DNA of 64,000 nt from Zymoseptoria tritici IPO323 (lineage: Eukaryota; Ascomycota; Dothideomycetes; Mycosphaerellales; Mycosphaerellaceae). The stretch covers positions 1,922,001-1,986,000 of the forward strand of contig NC_018215.1 of the NCBI RefSeq assembly GCF_000219625.1, in the 5' to 3' direction. Shown piece by piece: positions 21,039 through 33,122 of the stretch. Each line of letters begins with the position of its first letter. The stretch's first letter is position 1. The notes beneath the pieces are model-generated. The model was given only the letters and a program-made list of their open reading frames with translations, was not told where the DNA came from and ran no database searches. A program made the position numbers and the translations under genes.

Positions 21039-23588
21039 CTACGTCTCAACACTCTCAACCACCCCCGCCGCAACCGTCACTCCCTTAGCCCTCAGAACAA
21101 CCCGATCCCCTCTCTCCATCGGAACCGCATCCTGCAACGTAACCTTCAACAGCGCCTTCTGACCCGCCTTGACCATCCTCGGCTTCTTCTTTAACACCTC
21201 CCCCTCCCTATCAAGCGTAGCAACCAACTGACTAATCAAACCCGGCACATGCATGCGCCCAATGTGAACATCCACACTCTGCGGCAGCAAACTGTCCAGA
21301 GCCGTGACTTTGACATTCAGCTTCTTGACGACCGTGATGGGTGTTTGGGAAGTGCACACGACGTCGCCGCTGCGGAGATGCTGCGCATCGATGTCTACGA
21401 GGTGGAGAGTGGGGATCTCGCCTGCGACGGACCATTCTCGGACTTCCCCTGCGACTTCGATGCCCTTTACTACCCCTGTTTCCCCGCTGGGCTGTGCTGT
21501 GATGATGTCGCCTACTTGAACGCTGCCGCTTCGTATGAGACCTGATATCGAGAGGGGATTGGTGATGCCGCCTCTGAAGACGTCCGAGATTTGCAGTCGT
21601 AGTGGCTTGTTGATGGTCTCCGTGGTGACGGCTGGTGGTGCGGACATCTCCAGTTGATGTAGGAGCGTCTCATGGCTCTTCGAGGTCCAGCCGTTGTGAG
21701 ACGACTTTGTCATGTTGACAACGTTCTCGCCGCTCAGTCCACTGCACGGCACGAATGCAATATTCTCTTGTGTAAACCCCGTCTCGACGAGCAGTTTTGA
21801 CACTTCTGCACTGACGCTGTCAAATTGCCCTTGGTCCCACGCTGGCGTGGTCGAATCGAGCTTGTTGACCGCCACCACGATCCTCCGTAGCCCGACTGCG
21901 TGGGTTAGCAGGATATGCTCCCTCGTTTGACCCTTCATTCCCGACTCCAGCTGATTTGCGTCCACCACAAGCACGGCAAGATCTGCCATTGATGCCCCGC
22001 CGATCATATTTGGCACAAAATCTCGATGTCCCGGCGCATCAAGAATGGTAAAGTTGGCCTGCTCAGTACTGAAATGATGTTGTGCAATGTCGACGGTGAC
22101 GCCTCGTTCCCGTTCTTCTGATCCCGTGTCCATCACCCATGCGAGGGCGAAAGATGCCTTGCCCATTTCTGTCGCCTGTTTCTTGTATCTGTGAGGACGT
22201 CAGTTCTCCCTGGATCCGTATTGACACTCGCTAAACATACTTATCAATCTCCCTCTGCGCCACAGCACCAGTATCAAGAAGTAATCGACCCATAAGCGTA
22301 CTCTTCCCATGATCAACATGTCCAACAACCACAAACCCAGCCGATGACTTCCTCGCCGACTTGCCCTCCGCCCAGAGCTTCGGCACATCCAGACCCTTAC
22401 TCCGTACTTTTGATTGCGGCGCTGCAGGCGCAGGCGCGTCGAGTTTGAGTGCTTCGGTCTTCTTGGCCAAACCATTCGTGTCCGCTTTCGTATTGTCTAC
22501 TCGGTAAATACTGGTCAGTTTCGTCACTTCTTGTTCAGTCCTTTGCTCTTGTCCTGCGCTTTCAGGACTGTATCGTCCGGCGATGGTCCATCAAATGGGT
22601 TGGACTCGGGACTCGAGCCCAGCAGATCCTGGAGAGCCATGCGAGCTGCGTTGTGCTGGTATGGCAGGCTACTGGACAAGGTCTGTCCGAACGCTGTGGG
22701 ACCAGACCGCAAATCAGGTAACTGCTCCTTGGGCTCTTCTGGCGGTGGCGTCGGCTCTCGCGGAGGGGGCGAAGGTGACTTCTTCCTGCGGACCGGATAC
22801 TTCTTCGGCTCTGGGATTCTGATCGGGAGTACATTCTCTTTCGCCTCTTTGGGCTTGCTCAAACGATCGAGCGAGCTGGTGGTGTCGGTGGGTGCTGATG
22901 GAGTACTCTGTGCTGCAGCCGCCTTCTTGCGTCGCTCCTCTGCCAGTTTCGCCAGTTTCGAGGATCCTCCCAATAGCTTCGGGCTCGGTCGCAGTGGTTC
23001 GGCGGGTACCATCTCTGCAACCACATTCGCAGGAAGTCCAGTCCACGGCGTATCTTTAAACCAGTCCCGAGCAGAAGTGGGTGGTAAAGGCAAATACCCT
23101 TCAACCAACATAATCAGTCAAAACTCTCTCCAAATCGAACCAAGAATATGCCCACCTGAACAACCCTCCCCAACACGCCCAACCCGATTCCTCCCCCTAG
23201 AACCTTCAAAAAACACATGCAACTCACCTGCAATAACCTTACTCTTCTCCGCCGCCTCATCAAACTTGCTCTTCGCCTTCATCTTCTCGACCTTTTCCTT
23301 CTTCCCCTGCGCCGGCCGTGGCGTCCTCGCATTCTTCAGATACGCCACGCTTTTGCCCACATCCCAGAAGTAATGCCACAGCGCATCTTCAATGTCCTTG
23401 GTGGTGCTGGGTACGCCCGCTTCGTCGAGTTCGGCGCGCACGACGGGGGTGAGGGTAGCGAAGTTTTCAAGGTCTTCGGCTGTGCGGCCTTGGGCATCTA
23501 CGCCTTCTGTTTCTTCGCCATAGCCGTAGTCGTCTTCATCGGAGTAGATGTCGTCGTCGTCGTATCCGACGTTTTTGACTCGTTGCAT
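21039..23588 (-). CDS. hbs1: Ribosome rescue GTPase Hbs1
   Basis: Partner of Dom34/Pelota; splits ribosomes stalled in no-go and non-stop decay. Related to eRF3 and EF1A. Exons: complement(21039..22188, 22241..about 22525, about 22526..23098, 23228..23588), about 790 residues. Two junctions are clear: VIA|GYLPLPPTS (129-bp intron) and REIDK|YKKQATEMGK (GTATGT...CACAG, 52 bp). The HBS1 N-terminal domain is seen in exon 1 (DALWHYFWDVGKSVAYLKN). GTPase motifs are G1 GHVDHGKST, G3 DAPGHRDF, G4 NKLD. At 22524-22527 the frame of LNKK ends in TGA while the coding frame of DNTKADTNG starts one base away. No GT-AG intron of normal length repairs it, so the exon border there is unresolved. Confidence 0.9.
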
Positions 23589-24448
23589 TGTGGGGTTCTG
23601 GGCGATGTTGGAGGTGGGATTGCAGAGTTCTGGGGTGAGTGTTTGAAATGGTATTCGGAGGACTTGAGGACGGAGGAATTCCTGAGCGCAAAGAGTTAGA
23701 GGTGTGAATTGGCGAGTCTCTGTGGTTGTTCACTAAATGTCGGTGCGTGATAGACATCCCACCGACACCAACGGTCTGCACGTCATGCAGCAGCGGGCAG
23801 AAGCGCACCGCACTCCTCCCGGATCAACATCACGAAGCTCCCCGCCCGTTTCCTCCGGGGTAATGCTCCGAATACGAACAGAGCTCACTTCACGTCCTCA
23901 TTTACGAGTATCGATACTGGCTGCAATGCACTCCCATGGTATGGCGTGCTTGAACGGAATAGCTGTACAGCATGAGAGCTCACAGAGATGATTTGAGCCA
24001 GTGGCACAGGAGATCCGTCGAGCTATCAGTCCATTCAAATGCCCACCGCAACAGCAGCGGGCACACAGATCACATCTTAAAACTGCTATCCACAAGAATC
24101 GAAAAAAGTGTCTCTCTCTCCGCGCACGACTTCGGACGGGCGGCATCTGGGTGGATAAAGCCATGCTCAACAGTCACAGACCGGAGTGTTCGCGACCCGA
24201 CACCCCAACCCATCCATTACCGGCGACCAAAAGTTCCGGGTCCCAAAGTGGTTCCCGAGAATAACGAAGAAGAAAAGAGAGCACCAAAGGGGGGGGTCGG
24301 TAGAAGAAGGTTGTCGCTGCCATTCAGCCATAAAGTCGTGAAACGCGTCGTTCTCTCGAAGAAGGTTTGAAGAATGTAACCCAGCACTCTCCAGCTGCAG
24401 GTCATTGTCGTGTATATTGAAAGATGTCGCGGAGGAATTGAACGAGGT
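23589..24448. other. Intergenic, hbs1 upstream region
   Basis: 860 bp upstream of hbs1 and downstream of the minus-strand surface protein gene. It includes a run of eight G near 24290. No gene supported. Confidence 0.45.
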
Positions 24449-25012
24449 TTACAGGACCAGTGCGACGAGGCCGAGGACGGCGGCGAAGCTGAAGGCTTCG
24501 AGCTTGCCGGCCGCACCGGTGGATGGAGGCGGCGGGACGTATGTCGCGATGGGCATGCCGCCAGATCCGGTGCCGGAGCCGTAGACGATGGTGGTGTTGA
24601 GGCCGGGGTAATGAGATGGAGATGGCTCGACGGTAGAAGATGGCTTGACGGTAGAAGATGGCTCGACGGTGGAAGATGGCTCGACGGTAGAAGATGGCTT
24701 GACGGTGGAAGATGGCTCGACGGTGGAAGATGGCTCGACGGTGGAAGATGGCTCGACGGTGGCCACTGCTTCGGTGGAGGCCTCGATCGTTGTGTAGGCC
24801 GAGGAGGTGCCATTGCTGGTTGCGGTCACGGTCGTGACGACGCGGAGGACGGTGCGGGTCACGTAGTAGGTGGTGGTCGCGGTAGCAGAACCGGAAACGA
24901 TTGGTTCTACATCGAGTGTTGTTGCAACGTAGCTGGGAGGTGCGTCGGCGGAGACTCCGGAGAGCATGGCAGCTGCGGCGAGTGCCGTTGCGGAGAGGTC
25001 GAAGAACCGCAT
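24449..25012 (-). CDS. Small secreted, probably GPI-anchored repeat protein
   Basis: 187 residues, no intron. A signal peptide is clear (MRFFDLSATALAAAAMLSGVSA, cut near residue 22). The mature part is rich in Ser, Thr and Val. Residues about 84-131 consist of eight six-residue units of the type (E/K)PSSTV, good O-glycosylation sites. The C-terminus ends in a small-residue site (STGAAG) and a hydrophobic tail (FSFAAVLGLVALVL), as for a GPI anchor. Such proteins sit in the fungal cell wall. No enzymatic domain is visible and I do not recognise a named orthologue. Confidence 0.8.
   Translation of the reverse strand: MRFFDLSATALAAAAMLSGVSADAPPSYVATTLDVEPIVSGSATATTTYYVTRTVLRVVTTVTATSNGTSSAYTTIEASTEAVATVEPSSTVEPSSTVEPSSTVKPSSTVEPSSTVEPSSTVKPSSTVEPSPSHYPGLNTTIVYGSGTGSGGMPIATYVPPPPSTGAAGKLEAFSFAAVLGLVALVL
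24619..24762. repeat. 18-bp tandem repeat, eight units
   Basis: Eight units of 18 bp fill exactly 144 bp inside the surface protein gene. Units differ mainly at two places (GGTGG or GGTAG, GCTCG or GCTTG), the second changing Glu to Lys. The length keeps the frame in any copy number. Confidence 0.9.
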
Positions 25013-26276
25013 AGTGTCGGATCGGATGGCGATGTTGTAGAAGGCGTCGGTTGATTGATCAATTCAACGATCGATGGGTAACAACGGCGAGGTCGATTCG
25101 AGCAGACAGTGATGCCGAAGGTGTCGCGTGTGAGGTCGAGCGATTCGGTTGTTGTCGTGCGGCGTCGCTAGGATGCGCTTGGAGAACGAGTGTGGGTGAT
25201 CGACGGACGGTTGAGCGCGTGTTGTCTGGAAAGACTGTGATTCAAAGCAAATGCTCCGAGGGATTGCGACTGAGAAGGAATGTGTTTGCGCGTGAAGAGT
25301 CCGACGGCCAGCGGTATGTGGTTGTAGCGATGAGGCAGATCTGAGCCGAAGCCGAGAGGAAACGGGCAGGATTGCGGCAGGCTTCCATTGGGTATAAGCA
25401 CTCCCGTCACTTTCGGCATGCTTCGCTGAAGGAAACGCAATTTCCAGACGGCAGGCGCAAACCGACCGATCGGGGTAAGCGCGCCGGGCTTGGAGGGCTT
25501 AGGCTGAGTTAGCCGCTGGCCTGACCCCGGCAAATCGATGGAGTATGGAGTAGCGCCGAGTGAATCAGAGGGATCAGAGGGATCCTCCAATCTTCGTCGA
25601 CGTCGATATCGTCCAGTCACTCCACTGTCTGATCCACCCTGCAACTCGCGATCGGGAACACCGTGTTCCACGCGAGGATGCGCACTGCGTGTATCACAAA
25701 GGGATGCCAATTATTCAATAAATGAATGTCGCACTCCATCAATATCGTACGACGGGACGGAAACAATGCACGACACACTTCGGCATCTTCCTGTACCTGC
25801 GTCAACCAACGGTTGAGCCGGTCCCGTCCGGAACCACAGCAGAATGAGATCCACAAGCATCCGGACAACGTGGAAAGAAACCTTGGCTCTTCGTTGCGCC
25901 GTTGGAACATGTGCCTTGGTGAAGGATGATGAGCGTCCCAAAGTCCCACTCGCATCCATCCCACTCCGAGGCTTGGGAGGCATTACGGAGTACAATGGAA
26001 GAGTCTGGCCTTTTAGCCCTTGTCATCTCAATATCGCTTGACCAGCCGCGATATGGCGCGAGTGTCGACCGACTCAGACTTCCGACTGTGCGTGTGCCCC
26101 TCATCCAATCTTGCGACGTCAGGGCAACGAACAACCCATCCCCGGGGCGAAGCCAGGATATCCTTGCGGAGAATCAGAAACACTATCGGAGTGATCACTG
26201 TGACGAGACGAGGCGAGATTGCTTCGTGGTACGGTGGTACCTGTGCCACTGCCTTTCTCGGTCCCACCACCTCTGC
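25013..26276. other. Intergenic host DNA left of the first retroelement
   Basis: 1.26 kb upstream of the surface protein gene, with normal base composition up to the copia insertion. Short overlapping frames occur on both strands (25538-26315) without a recognisable domain. Confidence 0.45.
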
Positions 26277-26281
26277 CATGC

Positions 26282-26402
26282 TGTTGTAATAGGGCCGATT
26301 TGTCACAAGGGTTAATAACCGACACCGGTTCCTATTAATGTATATATAGAACCGAGGATCCCTTAGGTAGAGTTACAATCTAATGGCTTATAACTTTCAA
26401 CA
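26282..26402 (+). repeat. 5' LTR of the copia element
   Basis: 121 bp, begins TGTTGTAATAGGG and ends CTTTCAACA. It differs from the 3' copy at five positions, all exchanges of TG or CA against TA. Confidence 0.95.
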
Positions 26403-26426
26403 GGTTATGAGCCCGGACCGCGCTTA
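26403..26426 (+). other. Primer binding site for a half initiator tRNA-Met
   Basis: Directly after the LTR stands GGTTATGAGCCC followed by GGACCGCGCTT. Its complement matches the D-stem to anticodon-loop part of eukaryotic initiator tRNA-Met (AAGCGCG...GGGCTCATAACC), not the tRNA 3' end. Drosophila copia and yeast Ty5 are primed the same way. Confidence 0.8.
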
Positions 26427-29400
26427 TAGGTTACAATACCTCTAGTGTATGAGCCCTTTTTACGTTCTTTACGTATGCCTTGTTAATGTCTTTACCGACC
26501 TCCGTGTCGATTCTTAATGGGCCTTGTGCCAACTCTTAATAGGCGTCCGCGCTAAACACTCAATAGACTTCACAGTTAATCTTAATAAAAAACCTTAAGT
26601 CGAGTTAGTGACTACTTTGGTCGTTGTCCGAGCATCTCCGTCGTTTAATTAAGCGACAAGGATAACCTCGGAACGACGTTAGAGTTTTTACGCTATCGAC
26701 ACGGACTTACTGCCATTTTGACGAACGTGACAATTCGTGCAACCTCCTATTTAATGTATTACTGCATTACTCGAAACATCTAATACAAAGTGGATTACTC
26801 TTAACGCAATCCTATGTCTACCGTAACGCACTAAGGGACACAGACCTATTTAAGATCCTTTAAAGTTTTAACGAATTAGTATATATATACTTAGGTCCCA
26901 GCAAATAATAGCAAAATAATACAAGCTGCGTCTAGGCGAGACAGAAGAACAAGCAGCATATTGTCGTTTCCTCGCTGCAGAGCACTAGCGCTACAAGAGA
27001 CACTGTAACAAACAGGCCGAAATCGAAGAACAAAGACGAAACATTTAAAGCACTCCCTACCTTAATCCTAAGACTAACCCGTTCTCGAGTCTATCCGTAC
27101 CTAACGACTTAAGGCTACCTCGACGAACATTTAACGACATTAATTCACACAGTAACACTATTGCATTAATAACCTCCTTAACTAAGGCAACCGCACTATC
27201 CGCGCTACCGGCAGCACTAGCACTACTACTAACTCTAGGTCTATTAAAACTACTAAAGGCCTCTAAGCCAAAGGGCAAGAAGAAAGCGTCTTCAGATAAG
27301 ACGGGTGCGACGCGTAGTAATTACCTTAAAAGCACCTCGACGGCTCTACCTGGTATAACTACATCTGCATAGACTGTATTACTAAAGGAAGCTAATTACG
27401 CTAACAGCAGCTCTTAGTTTACTAATCCTGCCCCTCTTGCCTAGGGAAACTCGGCTAAATTACTATCCTCCGACGACGACGACGACGCACTCTTCATTCC
27501 GGACGAGTCCTCCTACTGTTTTTAAGCAGCTCCTATTAACAACATTGTTAATATGCTACCTCGACGTGCGCCAGCAGCTACCGCTGCCCCTACTCCGCCG
27601 GAAAGATATACCGAGCGCTCGACGGAGTACAAGAAGGCGTACAAATCAGGTTTTAAGGACACTAAGCAATTTAACACGATGGTCACACTTACTAGCCCAA
27701 ACAACTACGCCACCTAGAAGCGTTAACTCCTTAATTGCGCACTCGTAGTCAATTTTCACACCCTTATTAATAGATCGGAGCTCCTACCCGTGTCTCTAGT
27801 AGGAGATGCACTAACCTCTAAATAGAACGACTAGATGCTAGAATACGCGGAATAGCTGGCGAGAAACCTCTCCTTACTTAGCTATATTCGAAGGCACATT
27901 ACCGAAGGCCTTTAATTAAAGATTAAGGGCATTACCCTCGTCGCCACCGCTCTAGAAGCAATTAAGAACTACTGCATAGCGAATAGAGTTTATTACTTCG
28001 TGTTAAGACTCGGCGATGTTTCTAACTACTCGTTTAATAAGGCCGGTTTATTTGAAGACTTTATAAAAGAATTCGAGCGAAGGATTACTAAACTCTACGC
28101 CCTGGCCGAGGCGCTAAAACTTCCGGACGACTTTAAAACCGGCTTCTTCGTTAAAGCACTAGGCCCTCGTTTTAGCAACTAGATTATAACCCAGAGCTTA
28201 ATTTACAAGATCTGTAGCATTAGAAAGGGCAAGCAGCTAATTTTGTACGAGTCCTTAAAGTCCTCCGCAGGCAACGAATAGGAGCGAATAAGTTAAATTA
28301 ACCTAATACCGGCTTTAAATTACTCGTATGCGGCATTCCGTAGAATAAAGCGACCGCACGACTTAAACGACCCGCTACTCGGACAACTACTTAGACTAGC
28401 GAACAACAAATGCGAGTAGCTAAGCTATAAAGGACGGTCTACCTACACGAACGGTTAATGTGCGAAGCAGAACAACGAAGTGTTTAAGGCATTTAAGGCG
28501 GGTAGAAAACTCCCCGGGAGCTCGAAAATAATAACTTCCGGTACGAACAGAGACGCTGTTTATCTAGGACGGCGTTTATACCTAGCGGGTGTAGATAATT
28601 TAGTAACAAATGACGGCGATCCTCAGATTAAGCGGGTCGTGCAATTCACTAGTTTATTATTTACTATAAAGGAATAACTATCCGATCTTGCGTCTAGAGT
28701 CGCATTAGAACATATTGCTGCGGGTGCACTTTACCCTACGTACCCTTTAATATCGAATCAATTATTCATTGCCTCCTACTCCGTCGTTAATCAAGCATTA
28801 GCTCCGAAGACTACCAAATCGGACATTATTTAAGGCGGGTATAGCAAGTACGACTAGATTGTAGACTCCGGCACTATAGAGCATATCTGCCCGAATTACG
28901 AGCTGTTTGTCGATTACGTGCTACTAAAAACACCGTAGGAAATAGTCGGTTGTAGCACTAGATTCTTTGTAGTAGGAGTTAGGCGCGTTTAACTAGAAGT
29001 TCGACACCCTTCCGGAAGCCGTTAATTAATCTTATTAAAGGTTGTTTACATTCCTTAAATGCTAGTGTCCTTACTATCTGTCGACAACCTTAATCGAAGC
29101 AGCACACGATATATGTTAATTACTAGGTACTACGACTTTACAAACTTGTCAACCGGTGAAGTTTTGCTTACTAGATTATAACGCGGAAAACTCTAGACAC
29201 TAGACGTCTCGATTAGAAGCTCTTACCTGTCGACCTGGATCTATCAAACGCTATTAAACCTCCCGATAGAATTTAATACGGCTTTATTCTTTAACACGCG
29301 CACGCAGGCGAAACTACTACTAAGCGTATAGCATTAAAGACTGGGCTACATTAGCCCGGAGGCCGCTAAAGTAATGCTAAGGCGAAGGAACATTAGCTTT

Positions 29401-32388
29401 ATTAATTAATCCTTTTTATGCGAATCGTGCTATCTAGGCAAGGCCTAGTAAACTCACAAGATATCGGAGCCTGTGCGAGAAATAGAACCGTTCGCGAAGA
29501 TTTATATAGACCTCGGCGGACTACTGCCTACCTCGATATGCGGCGAACGATATTACCTGCTACTAGTCGACGACTATACTAGGCACTCCTAGGCGTACAT
29601 AATAAAGACGAAGATGGCCGACGAAGTCTACCGATGCTACAAGGACTAGCTAACGCGCATAGGCACTTAATTTGATAGGAAGATTCGATGCGTTTATACA
29701 GACGGAGGCGGAGAATTCGTAGATGTTATTACGTAGGCCTGTCGATTAGCCGGAGCGAAACTTAAGATAACAGCGGCGTACTAGCCTAATTAGAACGGAG
29801 TCGTTAAAAGAAGACATTAAACCCTCTGGAACATTATCCGGTGCATAAAATAGGACGGGCACCTTCGAAACGAACTATAGCCGGAGCTGCTAAAAGTAGC
29901 AATTTTTATTAATAACAGGAGCCCTACGCGAGCGCTACATAATTAAAGGTTACCGCATAAGGCACTTACTAGGAACGTTCTAGAGATTAGGTGGATGCGG
30001 CGAGTTAGTTGCCGCGCATACAAACTCGTACTAAAAGCGCTGTTTCCGAAGAAATACGATCCGCGAGCTTATCTCCGAGTACTAGTAGGATTTGAAGGAG
30101 AAAACCTGTTTAGACTATAGAATCCTATTAATAGCAAAATCGAGCGTACGAAGGAAGTTCTGTTTAACGAAGACGTTCGACTGGACTATAGTTCGTTAAA
30201 CTATACGTTACCGTTGTCTAGCGCCAATTTAGACGTAGTTAATACACCGGAGATGAATCTGCTAAACAAGACGACTGCCTACGACGTCGCCGCGCTTCAA
30301 CCTTCACAAGAAGCATCCGCTATACGGTCCGAGTGGGAGAATAGGAATTAAGGAAGTCCGGACCACATACAGCGTATGCCTTACGTTAGACCGCAAGTCG
30401 CGAATCTATAGGTCGCAACTCGACCGAATCTACTACCGATTAGCTACGTTACTAGACCTACGCTAATTAAAGTCCCTACGAATCCGAAGTTGCTACTACT
30501 CCGAATGCAGCCTATAAGTTACTACTGCACGCATTAAAGTAACTTAATATTAGTCTTTAATGTAGCGTTCCTCGCCAGTAAACCAGTTATAGAATTTGAA
30601 GTAGAAACGGAAGATACGCAACTACCGGACCCAAATCGACCCCTTTAGCCTCCAGACGTCGATACCGCGGTTACTGTTTAATTAATAGAGAAAGACCTAA
30701 TAGTCCTAAATACCTACTAGCAGGCTATAGACTCGGAATATAGAGAATAATAGATCGCGGCAATTCGCGAGGAAATCGACTCGCTTAATAAGAACGGAAC
30801 ATAGGATGTAGTCGAAGGCGCTACTACAAAGGACGCTCTACTCTCGGGAAAATAGGTGTTTACACTTAAACGAGGAAAGGACGGCGAGATTACTCGATTT
30901 AAGGCACGCTAGGTAGTGCGTAGCTTCGAACAGCGCGAGGGCATTAACTTCTTAGAGACATTTGCGGCAGTCGTCAAACTAATAAGCTATCGTATAATGT
31001 TCGCATACGCCGCGAGACACGACTGGCACGTCTATTAAATGGACGTTAAGACTGCTTTCCTGTACGGCGACATCGACTAAGACATATAGGTCGAACTACC
31101 GCCTGGCTTAAAGGACGGCACTAAAGTCTGCAAACTGCGCAAAGCCCTCTACGGATTAAAACAGGCACCGCGCATCTAGTATTAAACTCTAATTAAATCC
31201 CTTTAATTACTTGGCTTCGAGCCGTGTCCTTACGATTAAGCTGTGTTTTAAAAGGACAGAATATATATACTTGTATATGTAGACGACCTCTTAATCTTAG
31301 GCCCTAATCTTGAATTAATTAAGGAGGCGAAGAAGTCGCTTTCGAAAGCGTTTTAAATAAAGGATATAGGCGAATGTAGCTTCTTCCTTAGAATCGCTAT
31401 TAAAAGAGACCGTAAAAAGAGGACAATTCGACTAACTTAAATAGCGCATCTTAAGGCGATGCTCGAAAGGTTTAGGTTAAAAGATGCTAACCCGGCACTA
31501 ACTCCGTACAACTCGAAGGTACGATAGCTACCTACGCCTACGGATTACATCGCTACCGCCGAAGACAGACTCAGGTATTAATTAATAGTTAGGTTATTAA
31601 TGTACGCAATGCTAGGAACTCGACCGGACCTAGCATTCTCGGTTTCCTAGGCCAGCCGGTTTTGCTTAAACCTATTAAAGGACTACTATAATTAAATTAA
31701 AAGGATACTTAAATACATAGCCGCAACGCTAGACCTCGGACTAGAATTTAATAGAAATAACCTGGAGCCTCTTACCGGAATAAGCGACGCCGAATAGGCT
31801 AGAGACCGCTCGGACAGCAAGTTAATTAGTAGATACGTCTTTAAACTCGGTGGAACTTCACTTAGCTAGAGATGTAAGAAGCAGACTACCGTAGCCCTGT
31901 CTACTGCGGAAGCCGAATACACTACCCTCTATTACGCTGGAAAGGAGGTAGTCTAGATGCGACAAATAGTCCAATACTTCGGAACGGAGTAGGACACCGT
32001 AGTTATTCGAGTAGACAACAGGAGCGCTATCGCGATTAGTAACAACCCGGTGAAATACGAAGCAACTAAGCACATCCGGATCTAGTATTACTTTATTCGT
32101 TAATTAATTAACGATAGGACAGTTACTCTCCTTTACATACTAGGAACTAACAACACCGCCGACATCTTTACGAAAGCACTAGATTAATACACCTTTAAGA
32201 AGCACATTGCTAGACTTGGAATTACCGGACTAGAGGGTAGACGCGTAAGGAAGGACTTAAAGAGAAAACGGACCAAGGAGTCTAACTAATGTTAATTATT
32301 CGGACAGGCGGTTAACTACTCTTTTCCTAATAGGTTTTTAACGAGGGCAACAGGATATTATAGTAACCGGTATTCGGTTAAGTAGGAG

Positions 32389-32509
32389 TGTTATAATAGG
32401 GCCGATTTGTCACAAGGGTTGATAACCGACACCGGTTCCTATTAATGTATATATAGAACCGAGGATCCCTCAGGTAGAGTTACAATCTAATAGCTCATAA
32501 CTTTCAACA
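32389..32509 (+). repeat. 3' LTR of the copia element
   Basis: 121 bp, begins TGTTATAATAGGG and ends CTTTCAACA. The preceding AAGTAGGAG is the likely remnant of the polypurine tract. Confidence 0.95.
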
Positions 32510-32514
32510 CATGC

Positions 32515-32924
32515 GGTTCCACTAATGATGAGAAGTGAGTCCACGCACTTTGTACCGCGTGCGATTGGCAGGAAGCGGGTCACGATACCCGTTGGTACTC
32601 CCATTCGGCCTCGTGCGATGGTCCGACGGAGAACATTTGTGGAGTCTGCTCAGTTCTGTGGTTCTTGGTCCACTGCCTGGGAAGGAACATGGTTGACCTA
32701 TCACACACACATGGCGAGCACGACGCATGCAGCCGGACCCTTTGTTGAGGACTCCGGGTCTTGATGTTGGCGATGGGATGGTTGTTGTCGCCACGATTTC
32801 AGACCCTCCTGTCGATGCCATGATGAGTGGCGAGCGGGAGGTAATATTTCTTTCCGTTCAGGACAAAGCATTGGTGCGCCGCGAGACATGCGGAGTCTGC
32901 ACCTTGAGCAGGAGAACGGAGGTA
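32515..32924. other. Host DNA island between retroelements
   Basis: 410 bp with normal base composition, between the copia target site and the peptidase fragment. It is the 3' flank of that fragment. No other gene supported. Confidence 0.45.
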
Positions 32925-33122
32925 TCACTGTCCACTATCCTTCTTGCCAGGCCACTCCCCAACCCACTTCACCAACTGCGCAACAACCTCGTCCTGCACC
33001 TTTCTCACATCCTCATTCACATCCCCATCATTCAACGACAAATCACTACAGTGGAACCCACCCGGCACGACCTTCACCGGCACCTCCAATGAATCCTGCA
33101 ATGGCCCAGCCGGACGATAATC
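32925..33122 (-). pseudogene. C-terminal fragment of an S28 serine peptidase
   Basis: 65 codons in frame to a TGA at 32925-32927. The peptide contains YRPAGPLQDSLEVPVKVVPGG followed directly by FHCSDLSLNDGDVNEDVRKV, the conserved end of family S28 (Pro-X carboxypeptidase type) that carries the catalytic His. The upstream side runs at once into an in-frame TAG and RIP-mutated repeat DNA, so the catalytic Ser and Asp part is missing at this place. I infer that the repeat block destroyed a host peptidase gene. I found no N-terminal part beyond the block at 52205-52750. Confidence 0.75.

Larger units (their letters stand above)
26282..32509 (+). mobile_element. Ty1/copia LTR retrotransposon, complete but inactivated by RIP
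   Basis: 6,228 bp between TG and CA ends, with 121-bp LTRs and a 5-bp CATGC duplication at 26277-26281 and 32510-32514. Coding remnants run gag, protease, integrase, reverse transcriptase, RNase H, the copia order. Visible landmarks: gag about 27840-28300, protease VDSGTIEHICP at 28861-28893, integrase core about 29490-29850 (YIDLGG, TDGGGEF), reverse transcriptase with YVDDLLILG near 31276, RNase H with TTVALSTAEAEY near 31885. Frames are broken by many TAG and TAA codons where Trp or Gln is expected, so no full protein can be made. Confidence 0.95.

Noticed and set aside
22497..22527. 31-bp GTGACG...GAGTAG segment with a CTGAC box as an hbs1 intron
   Set aside because: Too short for a fungal intron, and its length gives the wrong reading frame.
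24410..25054. 214-codon plus-strand frame with WLDGGR repeats
   Set aside because: The repeats are the antisense reading of the 18-bp units; the minus-strand frame has a signal peptide and a GPI-type end.
26020..26306. Host frame that would read through if the copia element were absent
   Set aside because: A minus-strand frame of about 60 codons stays open across the insertion site, but the length is within chance and no family was recognised.
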